Shown: positions 34,424 through 43,097 of the stretch, piece after piece
How the letters are laid out: every line of letters begins with the position of its first letter
How positions within the stretch are numbered: position 1 is the stretch's first letter
NCBI RefSeq assembly: GCF_003097495.1
Contig: NZ_QEOP01000001.1
Location: 1,426,001-1,490,000, forward strand
Source: Amnibacterium flavum
Lineage (GTDB): Bacteria > Actinomycetota > Actinomycetes > Actinomycetales > Microbacteriaceae
DNA length: 64,000 nt
Direction: 5' to 3'
Notes under the pieces: model-generated
Database searches by the model: none
Told to the model about the DNA's origin: nothing
What the model saw: only the letters and a program-made list of their open reading frames with translations
Program-made: the position numbers and the translations under genes

Positions 34424-34472
34424 GCCGAAGGTCGCCCGTCCTCCTCGCCCTCGATGGGTGAGAATGGGACGC

Positions 34473-35024
34473 ATGGGGACGACTTTTCCGCGCACCGCGC
34501 GGTCGCGTCAGGGGTACCGCGTGGCCGAGGTGGAGCAGTTCCTCGAGGATGCGCGACAGGCCTACGACCGTCCGCCCGGTGACCTGGGCGGTCTCGACGC
34601 CGAGACCATCCGGCACACGGCGTTCGGCATGGAGCGAGGCGGCTACTCGACGGCTCACGTCGATGCCGCTCTCGAGCGCCTCGAAGACGCCTTCGCGATC
34701 CGCGAACGCGAGATCGCCTATCGCACCGTCGGCGACAAGGCCTGGTTCGGTCAGGCCCGTGAGACGGCGCAGGAGATCCTGGCACGTCTCGCCCGCCCCG
34801 ACAATCGGCGTTTCGCCCGGGTCGGCGGGCTCAGCGAGGGCTACAACCGACGCGACGTCGACCGTTTCTGCGCGCGCCTGCGCCGGTATTTCCGCGAGGG
34901 CGAGGTCGTCGGCATCGACGAGGTCCGCTCCGTCGCCTTCCGCGCCCAACGCGGCGGGTACCGCGAGCAGCAGGTCGATCTGCTCCTCGACAGCGTCGTC
35001 GACGTGATGCTCGCAGTGCGCTGA
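34473..35024 (+). CDS. DivIVA-motif protein with duplicated modules
   Basis: A protein of 183 residues built from four short DivIVA-type motifs in two pairs: RSRQGYRVAEVEQFLEDAR with FGMERGGYSTAHVDAALERLEDAF, then LSEGYNRRDVDRFCARLRRY with FRAQRGGYREQQVDLLLDSV. Each has the GY..xxVD.fL pattern seen in the membrane-binding N-terminus of DivIVA, but the long coiled coil is absent. In-frame GTG (34458) and ATG (34464) are alternative starts; the ATG giving MGTTFPRTARS matches relatives. Role unknown; polarity or cell-wall function is an inference. Confidence 0.8.
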   Translation: MGTTFPRTARSRQGYRVAEVEQFLEDARQAYDRPPGDLGGLDAETIRHTAFGMERGGYSTAHVDAALERLEDAFAIREREIAYRTVGDKAWFGQARETAQEILARLARPDNRRFARVGGLSEGYNRRDVDRFCARLRRYFREGEVVGIDEVRSVAFRAQRGGYREQQVDLLLDSVVDVMLAVR

Positions 35025-35182
35025 GATCCGCTCCCGGCGGGTCCGAGAAGGCGGTTGACACGTCCCGTGGAGCCCGCCTCCCAGGTGAGTTCCCAATGCT
35101 TTGCTACCCTTGACGGATCGTGGGTAGGCATACAGGCCGTTCGCTGGCCGTTCCAGCGGGGCAAGAAGTGGGAGTCGCACCG

Positions 35183-35800
35183 GTGACTCGTCCTTCGGCG
35201 ACCCCGATGCAGCGCAGCAGATTCCGCGGCAACCTCGCTCTCTCGCTCTTCGGATTCCTCGCCGCGTTCGCGTTCATCCTCGTCAACGTGACCGATCCGT
35301 ACGCCGGCGCCGTGGCGTCGCCGTACTATCACGCGTCCGGCGCCGAGATCGAGCCGCAGATCCTCGCCTCCGCCGATGCGTACGAGGTCTCGGCGATCAC
35401 GCGCGACGACTTCACCGTGACGGAGAAGCCCAAGGTCGTCGAGGTCGCGCCTGCCGCGTCGGCATCCTGGGCTCCGCCCGCCGCCGCCGTGCCCGACCCG
35501 GGATCCGCGCAGGCGATCGCCGCCGAGAAGGTCGCAGCTCGTGGCTGGGGCACCGGAGAGTTCGACTGCCTCGTCGCACTCTGGAACAAGGAGTCGGGCT
35601 GGCGCGTCAACGCCTACAACGCCTCGAGCGGTGCCTACGGCATCCCGCAAGCACTTCCCGGCAACAAGATGGCCTCCGCGGGTGCCGACTGGGAGACCAG
35701 CGCATCCACTCAGATCGACTGGGGACTCGGGTACATCACCGGACGCTACGGCACCCCCTGCGGCGCCTGGCAGTCCTCGGTCGACCGCGGCTGGTACTGA
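35183..35800 (+). CDS. Transglycosylase-SLT-like cell-wall protein
   Basis: A 205-residue envelope protein. A GTG start with GGGAG 8 nt upstream leads to a basic N-region and one hydrophobic helix (about 17-36), serving as signal peptide or anchor. A Pro/Ala linker precedes a compact C-terminal domain (about 108-205) resembling soluble lytic transglycosylase: Glu137 in LWNKESGW is the candidate catalytic residue, followed by NASSGAYGIPQALPG and DWGLGYITGRYG. It would cleave glycan strands of peptidoglycan. The 158-nt gap before it may hold the promoter (TTGACA at 35055 has no matching -10). Confidence 0.85.
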   Translation: MTRPSATPMQRSRFRGNLALSLFGFLAAFAFILVNVTDPYAGAVASPYYHASGAEIEPQILASADAYEVSAITRDDFTVTEKPKVVEVAPAASASWAPPAAAVPDPGSAQAIAAEKVAARGWGTGEFDCLVALWNKESGWRVNAYNASSGAYGIPQALPGNKMASAGADWETSASTQIDWGLGYITGRYGTPCGAWQSSVDRGWY

Positions 35801-35847
35801 CCCGCCTCGCCTCTCGGCCTTCGAGCGGCTCGGAAGAGAATACGGTC

Positions 35848-36147
35848 ATGCCACGAAGCAACCGCCCCCGGGGCAGAGCCGCCCGGGCTGATGACGTCGC
35901 CGACCTCGACCTGTCCCGCGCGATCGCAGGATGGCGTCGTACGGAGACCCGACGCGGTGCCTCCTGGAACGTGCAGCCGGTGGCGGCCAGCAAGTCGACG
36001 AAGGTCTATGTCTGCCCGGGTTGCGGCAACGAGATCGAAGCCGGTGCTGCGCACCTCGTCGTGTGGCGGGCGGACGGCGTCCTCGGCGACGCCAACGACC
36101 TCGAGGCTCGCCGGCACTGGCATTCCCACTGCTGGAAGGTGGCCTGA
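35848..36147 (+). CDS. Small zinc-ribbon-like protein, conserved in actinobacteria
   Basis: A 99-residue basic protein. After a disordered N-terminus it has YVCPGCGNEIEAGAAHLVVW and ARRHWHSHCWKVA, so a CxxC pair and a later HxHxxC could bind one zinc. Streptomyces relatives are often labelled ATP/GTP-binding protein without evidence; no nucleotide-binding motif is visible here. It lies 6 nt before the hydrolase gene, probably co-transcribed. Confidence 0.75.
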   Translation: MPRSNRPRGRAARADDVADLDLSRAIAGWRRTETRRGASWNVQPVAASKSTKVYVCPGCGNEIEAGAAHLVVWRADGVLGDANDLEARRHWHSHCWKVA

Positions 36148-36153
36148 CCCCCG

Positions 36154-36888
36154 ATGAGCATCGAGATCCGCGGCGGAGTCGAACTGCCCGCCACACGCGA
36201 ACCCATCGAGTTGGTCACGGCCGACGGGCTGACCCTCGTCGGCGAGTTGGCCACCCCGGTCGACCGCGACCCGGTGGCGACGCTGGTGACCCTCCATCCG
36301 CTCCCGACAGCCGGCGGGTTCATGGATTCGCACCTGCTGCGCAAGGCCGCGGGCCGGCTGCCCGCTCTCGCCGACCTGGCCGTGCTGCGGTTCAATACGC
36401 GCGGCACCGCTTCGCCGCGTGGCCGGAGCGAAGGCGAGTTCGACGGCGGAGTGGCTGAACGGGCCGACCTCGCCGCCGCGATGTCATTCATCGACGAACG
36501 CGGCCTGCCGCACCCGTGGCTCGTCGGCTGGTCGTTCGGCACGGAGCTCGCGCTCAAGTACGGGCTCGACCACATCCTCGACGGCGTCATCCTGCTCTCA
36601 CCGCCTCTGCACCGCACGAGCGAGGCCGAGGTGGCCGCATGGGCCGCAGCGGAGATCCCGGTGGTCGCTCTCGTGCCGGAGCACGACGAGTTCCTGAAGC
36701 CCGACGAGGCGCGCGTCAGATTCGCGGCCGCGCCGAACATCGAGGTCATCGGCGTCGACGGAGCGAAGCACCTCTGGGTCGGGGAGAACTACACACGGGT
36801 GGTTCTCGACGAGATCGTGCGCCGGGTCAACCCCGACGCACTGCCCCTGCCGACCGAATGGGACGACGAGCGACCAGCCGTCCCGTAA
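36154..36888 (+). CDS. Alpha/beta hydrolase
   Basis: A 244-residue cytoplasmic hydrolase. Nucleophile Ser127 lies in LVGWSFGTE, the oxyanion region is TLHPLPTAGGFMDSH, and VALVPEHDEFLKPDEAR and GAKHLWVGEN supply the probable Asp and His of the triad. The pattern is like the small serine hydrolases that act on CoA esters or similar small molecules. Substrate unknown. Confidence 0.88.
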   Translation: MSIEIRGGVELPATREPIELVTADGLTLVGELATPVDRDPVATLVTLHPLPTAGGFMDSHLLRKAAGRLPALADLAVLRFNTRGTASPRGRSEGEFDGGVAERADLAAAMSFIDERGLPHPWLVGWSFGTELALKYGLDHILDGVILLSPPLHRTSEAEVAAWAAAEIPVVALVPEHDEFLKPDEARVRFAAAPNIEVIGVDGAKHLWVGENYTRVVLDEIVRRVNPDALPLPTEWDDERPAVP

Positions 36889-36952
36889 CAGGATCGAGCT
36901 GCCGCAAGCGTCAGACGCTACTCGACCCGGATCGAGGTCGAGCTGCGCTCGT

Positions 36953-38002
36953 TCACAATTCGTTCTGGCGGGGGAGCACGACCTGCTTGACGATCAGCAG
37001 GACCGCCGCCGCGACGGGGATCGCGATGAGCGCCCCGAGGATGCCGAGGAGAGTGCCGCCGGTCAGAGCGGCGATCACGACGATGACTCCCGGCACCTTC
37101 ACCGCGCGGTTCATGATGTTCGGGCTGAGGACGTACGCCTCGAGCTGCATGTACACGAGGTAGTAGATGCCTGCTGTGATCCAGGTGCCGGGGGAGTCGG
37201 GCAGGAGAAGGATCTGGCCGAGAACGATCAGCACCGAACCGCTGATCGTTCCGACGAGCGGGATCAGCGAGGCCAGGAACGCGATGAACGCGAAGACGGC
37301 CGGCAGCTGGGCGCCGATGATGCTGAGGAAGATGAAGCTGAGCACGCCGTTGCAGAGGGCGAGGGCGGCCTGCCCGATCACGTATCGGCCGACGGAGCTG
37401 CTGATCTGCTCGGCGAGGTCGGCGAATTTCGCCCGCTTGGTCGCCGGGACGAGCTGGTACAGGGCGCGCTTGAAGCTGTCGAGCGACGCGGTGAAGTAGA
37501 GGGTGAGGATCAGCACGATGATCGCGCCGAACACCCCGTTGACCACCACCAGCCCGGCGGCGAGCACGCCGCCGCTGATCGTGTCGAGGTTGTCCTGGAT
37601 GTACTTGACGACCTGATCGGCGACATCCTGGACATTGATGGACGAGCCCACGAACGACTGCACGTTGTTCAGGAAGTCGGTCCAGGTGATGCTCGAGGTG
37701 TAGTCGACCACCTCGTTGACCAGCTTGCTCGCCTGCTGCACGATCGTCGGCACGATCAGGTAGAAGATCCCGACGAAGGCGCCCAGGGCGACGACGACCG
37801 TGACGAGGAGTGCCGCCCAGCGGGGCAACTTGCGCCGCTCGAGGAACGACACGATCGGGTCGAGGCCGAGCGCCAGGAAGATCGCGGCACCCACGTAGGT
37901 GATGATCGTGGCGAGCTGCCCGACCATCGCTCCGATGGCGAGCGCCACGAGGACGCCGAGTCCGGCCAGGAGCCCCAGTCGGAACGGGTTCTGAATCTTC
38001 AT
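36953..38002 (-). CDS. AI-2E family transporter
   Basis: A 349-residue membrane protein of the AI-2E/PerM family with about seven to eight helices. The family pattern is recognisable: AAIFLALGLDPIVSFLERRKLPRW near the N-terminus, VKYIQDNLDTISGG in the extracellular loop, LIPLVGTISGSV, and EAYVLSPNIMNRAVKVPG near the end. Despite the name, members export diverse compounds or act in Na+(Li+)/H+ antiport. It lies 17 nt downstream of the coiled-coil gene on the same strand, suggesting an operon. Confidence 0.9.
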   Translation of the reverse strand: MKIQNPFRLGLLAGLGVLVALAIGAMVGQLATIITYVGAAIFLALGLDPIVSFLERRKLPRWAALLVTVVVALGAFVGIFYLIVPTIVQQASKLVNEVVDYTSSITWTDFLNNVQSFVGSSINVQDVADQVVKYIQDNLDTISGGVLAAGLVVVNGVFGAIIVLILTLYFTASLDSFKRALYQLVPATKRAKFADLAEQISSSVGRYVIGQAALALCNGVLSFIFLSIIGAQLPAVFAFIAFLASLIPLVGTISGSVLIVLGQILLLPDSPGTWITAGIYYLVYMQLEAYVLSPNIMNRAVKVPGVIVVIAALTGGTLLGILGALIAIPVAAAVLLIVKQVVLPRQNEL

Positions 38003-38019
38003 CTAGTGGGTCCGGCCCG

Positions 38020-39756
38020 TCAGTCGTCGGAGGGGCGCGCGGCCGCGGCGACCTTGTCCGCCTGCTGCAGCACACCCTTGAGGTTCTCGAAGTATGCCGC
38101 AACACCGTCGCGTTCGAGCTTGATCTGGGCCAGACGCTCCTCCGCGTCCTCGATGAGGGCCCGAGCGCGCTCGTCCGCATCCTTGACGATCTCGCGGGCG
38201 CGGTCCTCGGCCTCGTGGATGCGGGTCGCGGCGGCCTCGTCGGCCTCCTCCCGCTTGAGACGGCTGTCACGCTCGGCGGCGATCTCGAGCGTGTCCGCTT
38301 CGAGTCGCTTGTCGGCTGCCCGGCGCACGGCTTCGGACAGCTGCGCGTTGGCTTCGTCGAGGTACTTCTGCGTCTGGGAGACGGCCTCCTGATGACGGGC
38401 CAGGTACTCCTGCTCGGCCTCGTCGCGGCGGGCACCGAGCTCGACCTCGAGGTCGAGTCGGGACTGCTCGATCTCGCGAGCGTGCACGGCGCGTCCGTCG
38501 GCGATCTCGTCCGCCAGCGCGGCCCGGGCGTCTGCCGCCTCGCGCTCGAACTCGGTGCGGACACGATCGATCTCGGCGGCCAGGGCTGCGCGGGCGTCGG
38601 CGGCCTCGGCGGCGACGGCCGCGAGGGTCTGCTGGGTCTCGGCGAGGCGTGCGGCCCGTGCGGCCGCGGCCTCGGCGGCGAGCTCGGCACGGGTCGCCTC
38701 GACCTCGGCCGCCGCCGTCGCGCGCTCGTGGGTGACCTCTCGGTCGACGGCGGCTCGGGCCGCCTCGACCTCGGCTGTGATCGCGGCGCGCTCGTCGGCG
38801 ATCTCTCGCTCGAGCGCGGCTCGGGCAGCCTCGACCTCCGCGGCGACCGTCGCCCGCAGGTCGGCCACCTCGCGCTCGATCGCGGCGCGTGCGGCCTCGG
38901 CTTCACGGGCGAGGTCGGCGCGCGTGGTCGTGACGTCGCGCTCCAGATCGGAGCGGGCGGTGTCCACCTCGTGGGCCAGATCGGCACGGGTGGTCTCGAC
39001 CTCGCGCTCCAGGGCGGCGCGCGTCTCGGTGACATCGCGGATGAGCCCGGTGCGGTTCTCCTCGAGCTCGCGTTCGAGGGCGGCGCGCGCGGACTCGGTC
39101 TCGCGGGCGAGGCGGGCGGCCTCGTCGCGCGCGACGGCGGTCTCGCGGTCGGCGACGGCGCGGAGCTCGGTCGCCTCGCGCTCCGCTGTGGCGCGGACGG
39201 CTGCGGCCTCGCGTTTGGCGGTGCCGCGGACCTCGGCGGCCTCCGTGGCGACGGCTCCGCGGATGGCTGCGGCCTCGCGGGAGGCGTCCTGCACCATGTG
39301 CTCGGCGTTCTCCTCCGCGCGGGCCGTCATGTCGTCGGCTTCGGCGCGGGCGGACTCGAGCGTCGAAACGGCGCGCGAGCGCGCCTCGCTGATCGTGCGC
39401 TCCGCGAGGTCGGCGGTGTTCGCCTTCAGCCGGTCGATCTCGCCCTGAACCGAGGCGCGGAGTCGTTCGGCGTCGATGTCGGCCTGGGCGATCAGACGGG
39501 TGGACTGCTCCTCGGCGACGCGCAGGGTGTTCTCGAGCTTGTGTCCGAGGCCCGAGTAGGTGGGGCTTCCCACCTCGTCGAGCTCGGCGTCGAGCTCGGC
39601 GATGCGTGCGCTCAGACGCTTGATCTCCTTGCTCGCCTCGGCGCGCTCGGTGTTCGCCTTGATCAGGTCGCGGCGCAGATCGACAATCGCCTTGTCGACC
39701 TCTTCGCGGTTGTAGCCGCGCATCGCCTGGCTGAAATTCGCTTCGTCGGTGGCCAC
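38020..39756 (-). CDS. Long coiled-coil DivIVA/Scy-like filament protein
   Basis: A 578-residue protein that is almost entirely predicted coiled coil. The N-terminus (FSQAMRGYNREEVDKAIVDLRRDL) is a DivIVA-type GY..EEVD motif. Residues ~110-430 are highly repetitive, with many copies of patterns such as AALEREV, TRADLAxE and AEVEAARAA at 11-residue (hendecad) or 51-residue spacing. The last ~150 residues are charged coiled coil (RAREIVKDADERARALIEDAEERL). It resembles Streptomyces Scy and FilP, cytoskeletal proteins of polar growth, in design but not provably in descent. The GTG at 39756 is chosen because AGGAG lies 5 nt before it. Confidence 0.88.
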   Translation of the reverse strand: MATDEANFSQAMRGYNREEVDKAIVDLRRDLIKANTERAEASKEIKRLSARIAELDAELDEVGSPTYSGLGHKLENTLRVAEEQSTRLIAQADIDAERLRASVQGEIDRLKANTADLAERTISEARSRAVSTLESARAEADDMTARAEENAEHMVQDASREAAAIRGAVATEAAEVRGTAKREAAAVRATAEREATELRAVADRETAVARDEAARLARETESARAALERELEENRTGLIRDVTETRAALEREVETTRADLAHEVDTARSDLERDVTTTRADLAREAEAARAAIEREVADLRATVAAEVEAARAALEREIADERAAITAEVEAARAAVDREVTHERATAAAEVEATRAELAAEAAAARAARLAETQQTLAAVAAEAADARAALAAEIDRVRTEFEREAADARAALADEIADGRAVHAREIEQSRLDLEVELGARRDEAEQEYLARHQEAVSQTQKYLDEANAQLSEAVRRAADKRLEADTLEIAAERDSRLKREEADEAAATRIHEAEDRAREIVKDADERARALIEDAEERLAQIKLERDGVAAYFENLKGVLQQADKVAAAARPSDD

Positions 39757-40105
39757 GTTCACTCCTGCTGTAGATCGCCTCTGTCGCCGGCGGCTGTGGA
39801 CTTGCCCCGTTGACGTGAGGCCCCTGCTGTCGATCGCCTCGGCCGGGCGCGGGGCCCGTCAGAGCCGGTCTCAGCATAGACCGGCGACCTCTCGCGGAGC
39901 CGGTGCGGCGGACCCCGTGCCGCGTTCACTCAGAGAGAACTCGGGGTCCTCGCTCAGCGCCGCTCCCGTAGTGTTGAGTGATTTTGTCCGCAGCGCACCG
40001 TGTCCTCACGGCATGGTGCGCCTCGAACGTGCCGCCCGAACCGCCTCCTACGATGAGCGAAGGCACGCACGACACGTGCCCGCAGCGCGGAAGGAGTTGT
40101 CCACC
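39757..40105. other. 349-nt divergent intergenic region
   Basis: No gene seen. On the minus strand, TATGCT (39873-39878) is a good -10 for the coiled-coil gene and lies inside an 8-bp inverted repeat, GCCGGTCT/AGACCGGC (39864-39885). On the plus strand, TACGAT (40049-40054) is a candidate -10 for the membrane protein, whose ribosome site AAGGAG is at 40091-40096. Confidence 0.5.
39864..39885. promoter_or_regulatory. Inverted repeat overlapping the -10 of the coiled-coil gene
   Basis: GCCGGTCT (39864-39871) and AGACCGGC (39878-39885) flank a 6-nt centre; the candidate -10 TATGCT (minus strand) sits within it. A repressor operator or a 5'-end hairpin are both possible. Confidence 0.4.
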
Positions 40106-41926
40106 ATGCGCTTCGTATTCGCCATCGTCGCCTTCGTCGTCGCGGCGGGGATGATCACCCTCGGCATCGCTCAGAGGACCGTCCTGGCCCCCGAGCCCCG
40201 AGTCGCGTCGGAGATCCAGACCCAGACGGACGCCGCATACACCGTCATCGACGGTCCCGTCCTCAATACCTACACCGGACAGCAGCGCCTCGTGGCGAGC
40301 GGCTCCGACACCGTGTTCGCCGCCTACGCCCGCACCACGGACGTCGACGCATGGCTCGGCAGCGAGCCGTTCAACCGCATCGGCTACGACGCCGAGACGG
40401 GCGAGCTGACGTCGACCCTCGTCGAGGCCGCGCCCGCCGACGGCACCGACGCGAGCGGCAGCGCGACGGACGGCGGAACCGCGGCGGTCACCGGTCCGCC
40501 TCCCGCCCCGTCCGGATCCGACCTCTGGCTCGAGGAGACGAGCGCCGAGTCGACTCTTCGCTGGACCGTCAACGTCCCCGACGACATCTCGATCATCCTC
40601 GCGAGCGACGGCACCGCTCCCGCACCCGCAGACATCACCGTCAGCTGGCCCGTCGTCTACTCGACGCCGTGGGCGGGGCCGCTCGTGATCGGCGGGGGGA
40701 TCCTCCTCCTCGTCGGACTGGGGCTCTACATCTGGGGTCTCATCCACATGCGGCGCACCCGCGGGCCGCGACGCAAGAACCAGCCGAAGATGCCGAAGGT
40801 CCCGCAGCCTCCCCGCATCAAGGCTCCACGAGGCCGTGCGCTCGAGCCGACCACCACGGCCAAGGGTCGACGCTCCGTGCGCCGCACCTTCGCCGCCCTG
40901 GCTCTCGTGGGTGCCGGAACCCTCGTGCTCTCGGGCTGCGCGACCGACGAGGTCTCCGAGTACTTCGGCGACGCGCCGGCACCGACCCCGTCCGCGTCGG
41001 CCTCCGCCCAGGTCGACGCCGAGATCACTCCCGTCGCCGTCACGCAGTCGCAGGTCGAGCGCATCGTCAGCACCGTGTCAGCCGTGGCGACCGAGGCCGA
41101 CGAGTCGCGCAACGCCGACCTGCTGAAGACTCGCTTCACCGGTCCCGCCCTGCAGGTCCGCGAGGCGAACTACGCGATCCGCGGGGCGGACGGGAGTGTG
41201 CCCGCGCCTGACGCGATTCCGGCCTCGCCGCTCAGCCTCGATCTCCCCGAGGCGACGGAGACCTGGCCCCGCCGTGTCCTCGCCGTCGTCGGCGACGGAG
41301 CCGACACGACTCCGCCGACTGTGCTGGTGCTCGTGCAGCAGACCCCGCGGGACAACTACATGGTCACCTACGCGATGCGTCTGCAGGCCGACACCGAGTT
41401 CCCGGCTGTCGCCCCGCCGACGGTCGGAGCGCCCGTCGTCGCGCCCGACAACCGTCTGCTCTCGATCCAGCCCGACCTGCTCGGTCCGGAGTTCGCCGAC
41501 CTGCTCCTCAAGGGGCAGGAGAGCGAGTTCTATTCGGTGTTCGCCGAGAAGCCCGACGGACTGCGCACGCAGGTCGGCGTCGACTACAAGAACGCCAAGA
41601 AGGCCGCCTTCCCGAGCACGGCGACCATCGAGTTCTCCAACGCTCCCGGCACGGGGCCCGTCATCGCGTTCGCGAGCAACGAATCCGGTGCGATCGTCGC
41701 CACCGACATCATCGACCGCGAGACGGCACGGCCCGTCGAAGAGGGCGCGACGATCGATCCCACGGGTCAGGTCAAGGCCCTCTCGGGCATCACGTCCACC
41801 GAGAAGGGCGTCGAATCGTCCTACGGATACCAGCTCCTCTTCTACGTGCCCCCGAGCACCGACGAGACGAGCCAGGTCGTCCTCCTCGGATACGCTCAGG
41901 GTCTGATCTCTGTTAGGGAGTTGTGA
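40106..41926 (+). CDS. Membrane protein with three helices and an internal lipobox, function unknown
   Basis: A 606-residue protein of unknown family. Helix 1 (about 4-22) is signal-like; residues 25-188 form an outer domain; helix 2 is about 190-214. A very basic, Pro-rich cytoplasmic linker (216-260) follows. Then RRTFAALALVGAGTLVLSGC looks exactly like a lipoprotein signal, with Cys278 as lipobox cysteine, but it is internal. The remaining ~325 residues form another exported domain. It could be a fusion of a membrane protein and a lipoprotein. AAGGAG precedes the ATG. The thioredoxin-like/TPR gene overlaps its stop. Confidence 0.82.
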   Translation: MRFVFAIVAFVVAAGMITLGIAQRTVLAPEPRVASEIQTQTDAAYTVIDGPVLNTYTGQQRLVASGSDTVFAAYARTTDVDAWLGSEPFNRIGYDAETGELTSTLVEAAPADGTDASGSATDGGTAAVTGPPPAPSGSDLWLEETSAESTLRWTVNVPDDISIILASDGTAPAPADITVSWPVVYSTPWAGPLVIGGGILLLVGLGLYIWGLIHMRRTRGPRRKNQPKMPKVPQPPRIKAPRGRALEPTTTAKGRRSVRRTFAALALVGAGTLVLSGCATDEVSEYFGDAPAPTPSASASAQVDAEITPVAVTQSQVERIVSTVSAVATEADESRNADLLKTRFTGPALQVREANYAIRGADGSVPAPDAIPASPLSLDLPEATETWPRRVLAVVGDGADTTPPTVLVLVQQTPRDNYMVTYAMRLQADTEFPAVAPPTVGAPVVAPDNRLLSIQPDLLGPEFADLLLKGQESEFYSVFAEKPDGLRTQVGVDYKNAKKAAFPSTATIEFSNAPGTGPVIAFASNESGAIVATDIIDRETARPVEEGATIDPTGQVKALSGITSTEKGVESSYGYQLLFYVPPSTDETSQVVLLGYAQGLISVREL

Positions 41927-42906
41927 GTCACGTGAGCACACCCATGCCGCCGATCGGAAACCTTCGCGGGGGCATCGACCTCTCCCCGCTCCTGAACCGG
42001 GGCAGTGGGCCGGCCGGTGCACCTGCCGCACCGGGATCGCCCGCTCCGGCAGGCGCCCCCGCCGCGGGCGCCATCCCCGTACCGGGGCTCGTGCTGCAGG
42101 GCACCGATGCGAACTTCACCCAGGTGCTCGACCTGTCGCGCAGCATCCCCATCGTCGTCGACCTCTACGCCGACTGGAGCGAGCCGAGCAAGGCGCTGTC
42201 GCCGCTCCTCGAGCAACTGGTCACCGAGTACGGCGGCAGGCTGCTGCTCGTCACGATCGATGTGGACGCGAACCCGCAGCTCGCGCAGGCGTTCCAGGCG
42301 GAGTCCGTGCCGACGGTCGCCGCGGTGATCGGTGGTCGACCCGTCTCGCTGTTCGCGGGTGCGCTCCCCGACGATCAGGTCCGTCAGGTCTTCGACCAGC
42401 TGCTCGTGCTGGCCGGCCAGAACGGTGTCACCGGGACCGCAGCGGTCGCGGGTGCTCCCGACGGCGCTGAGGTCGAGCCTGTCGAGGAGCCGCTGCCGCC
42501 GCACCACGCGGAGGCCTACGCCGCCATCGAGCGGGAGGACTACGACGCGGCGATCGCGGAGTACAAGCTGGCCATCGCCCAGAACCCGTCTGACTCGCTC
42601 GCCGTCGCCGGTCTCGCTCAGGTCGGGCTGATCGCCCGCCTGCGGGGCAAGACGCTCGACGGGGTGCGCACGGCCGCGGCCGAGAACCCCTCCGACCTCG
42701 ACGCCCAGATGGATGTCGCCGACGTCGACGTCTCGGGCGGTCATCTCGATGACGCCTTCGGTCGCCTGCTGGCGATCTTCCCGACGCTCGACCAGGCGGG
42801 CAAGGATCGGGTTCGGACCCGGCTGCTCGATTACTTCGAGATCGCCGGCCCCGAGGATCCACGGGTCGGTCCGGCGCGGCGGGCTCTCACCAACCTGCTC
42901 TATTGA
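41923..42906 (+). CDS. Thioredoxin-like/TPR co-chaperone-type protein (CnoX-like)
   Basis: A 327-residue cytoplasmic protein: Pro/Ala-rich N-terminus (~55), a thioredoxin fold (about 62-165), then a helical TPR-type region (AEAYAAIEREDYDAAIAEYKLAIAQNP and after). The redox CxxC is replaced: the sequence at that place is LYADWSEPSKAL. The cis-Pro region ESVPTVAAVIGG is kept. E. coli CnoX (YbbN) has the same domain order and also lost the canonical CxxC, acting as a holdase for GroEL/DnaK clients. The GTG start overlaps the upstream stop; GTG 41932 is an alternative. Confidence 0.88.
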   Translation: MSHVSTPMPPIGNLRGGIDLSPLLNRGSGPAGAPAAPGSPAPAGAPAAGAIPVPGLVLQGTDANFTQVLDLSRSIPIVVDLYADWSEPSKALSPLLEQLVTEYGGRLLLVTIDVDANPQLAQAFQAESVPTVAAVIGGRPVSLFAGALPDDQVRQVFDQLLVLAGQNGVTGTAAVAGAPDGAEVEPVEEPLPPHHAEAYAAIEREDYDAAIAEYKLAIAQNPSDSLAVAGLAQVGLIARLRGKTLDGVRTAAAENPSDLDAQMDVADVDVSGGHLDDAFGRLLAIFPTLDQAGKDRVRTRLLDYFEIAGPEDPRVGPARRALTNLLY

Positions 42907-42918
42907 GCCATCCCGTAC

Positions 42919-42940
42919 CACCCGGCGAATGCGCCGGGTG
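42919..42940. terminator. Hairpin after the thioredoxin-like/TPR gene
   Basis: CACCCGGCG (42919-42927) pairs perfectly with CGCCGGGTG (42932-42940) across a 4-nt loop, 13 nt after the stop. No U tract. Confidence 0.6.
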
Positions 42941-42961
42941 AGGCCGGGACGCCGGGCGATC

Positions 42962-42988
42962 CCCTGACGTCGATTCCCTGACGTCGAT
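42962..42988. repeat. Two tandem copies of CCCTGACGTCGAT
   Basis: The 13-nt sequence is at 42962-42974 and 42976-42988, one base apart. GACGTC is itself palindromic. Meaning unknown. Confidence 0.6.
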
Positions 42989-43097
42989 CGACCGGCGGAA
43001 TCGGGCTGTCCGCGGGCGGTCCCGGCTCGGTCGCGCGGGACGGCTGAGGACGTTCATCCACGGGTGCCCGCGCGGCGATCGCCGTCGGGGAGGGGTG

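Noticed and set aside
35025-35182. c-di-AMP (ydaO) riboswitch before the transglycosylase-like gene
   Set aside because: Such genes often carry this switch in actinobacteria, but the 158-nt gap lacks its conserved blocks.
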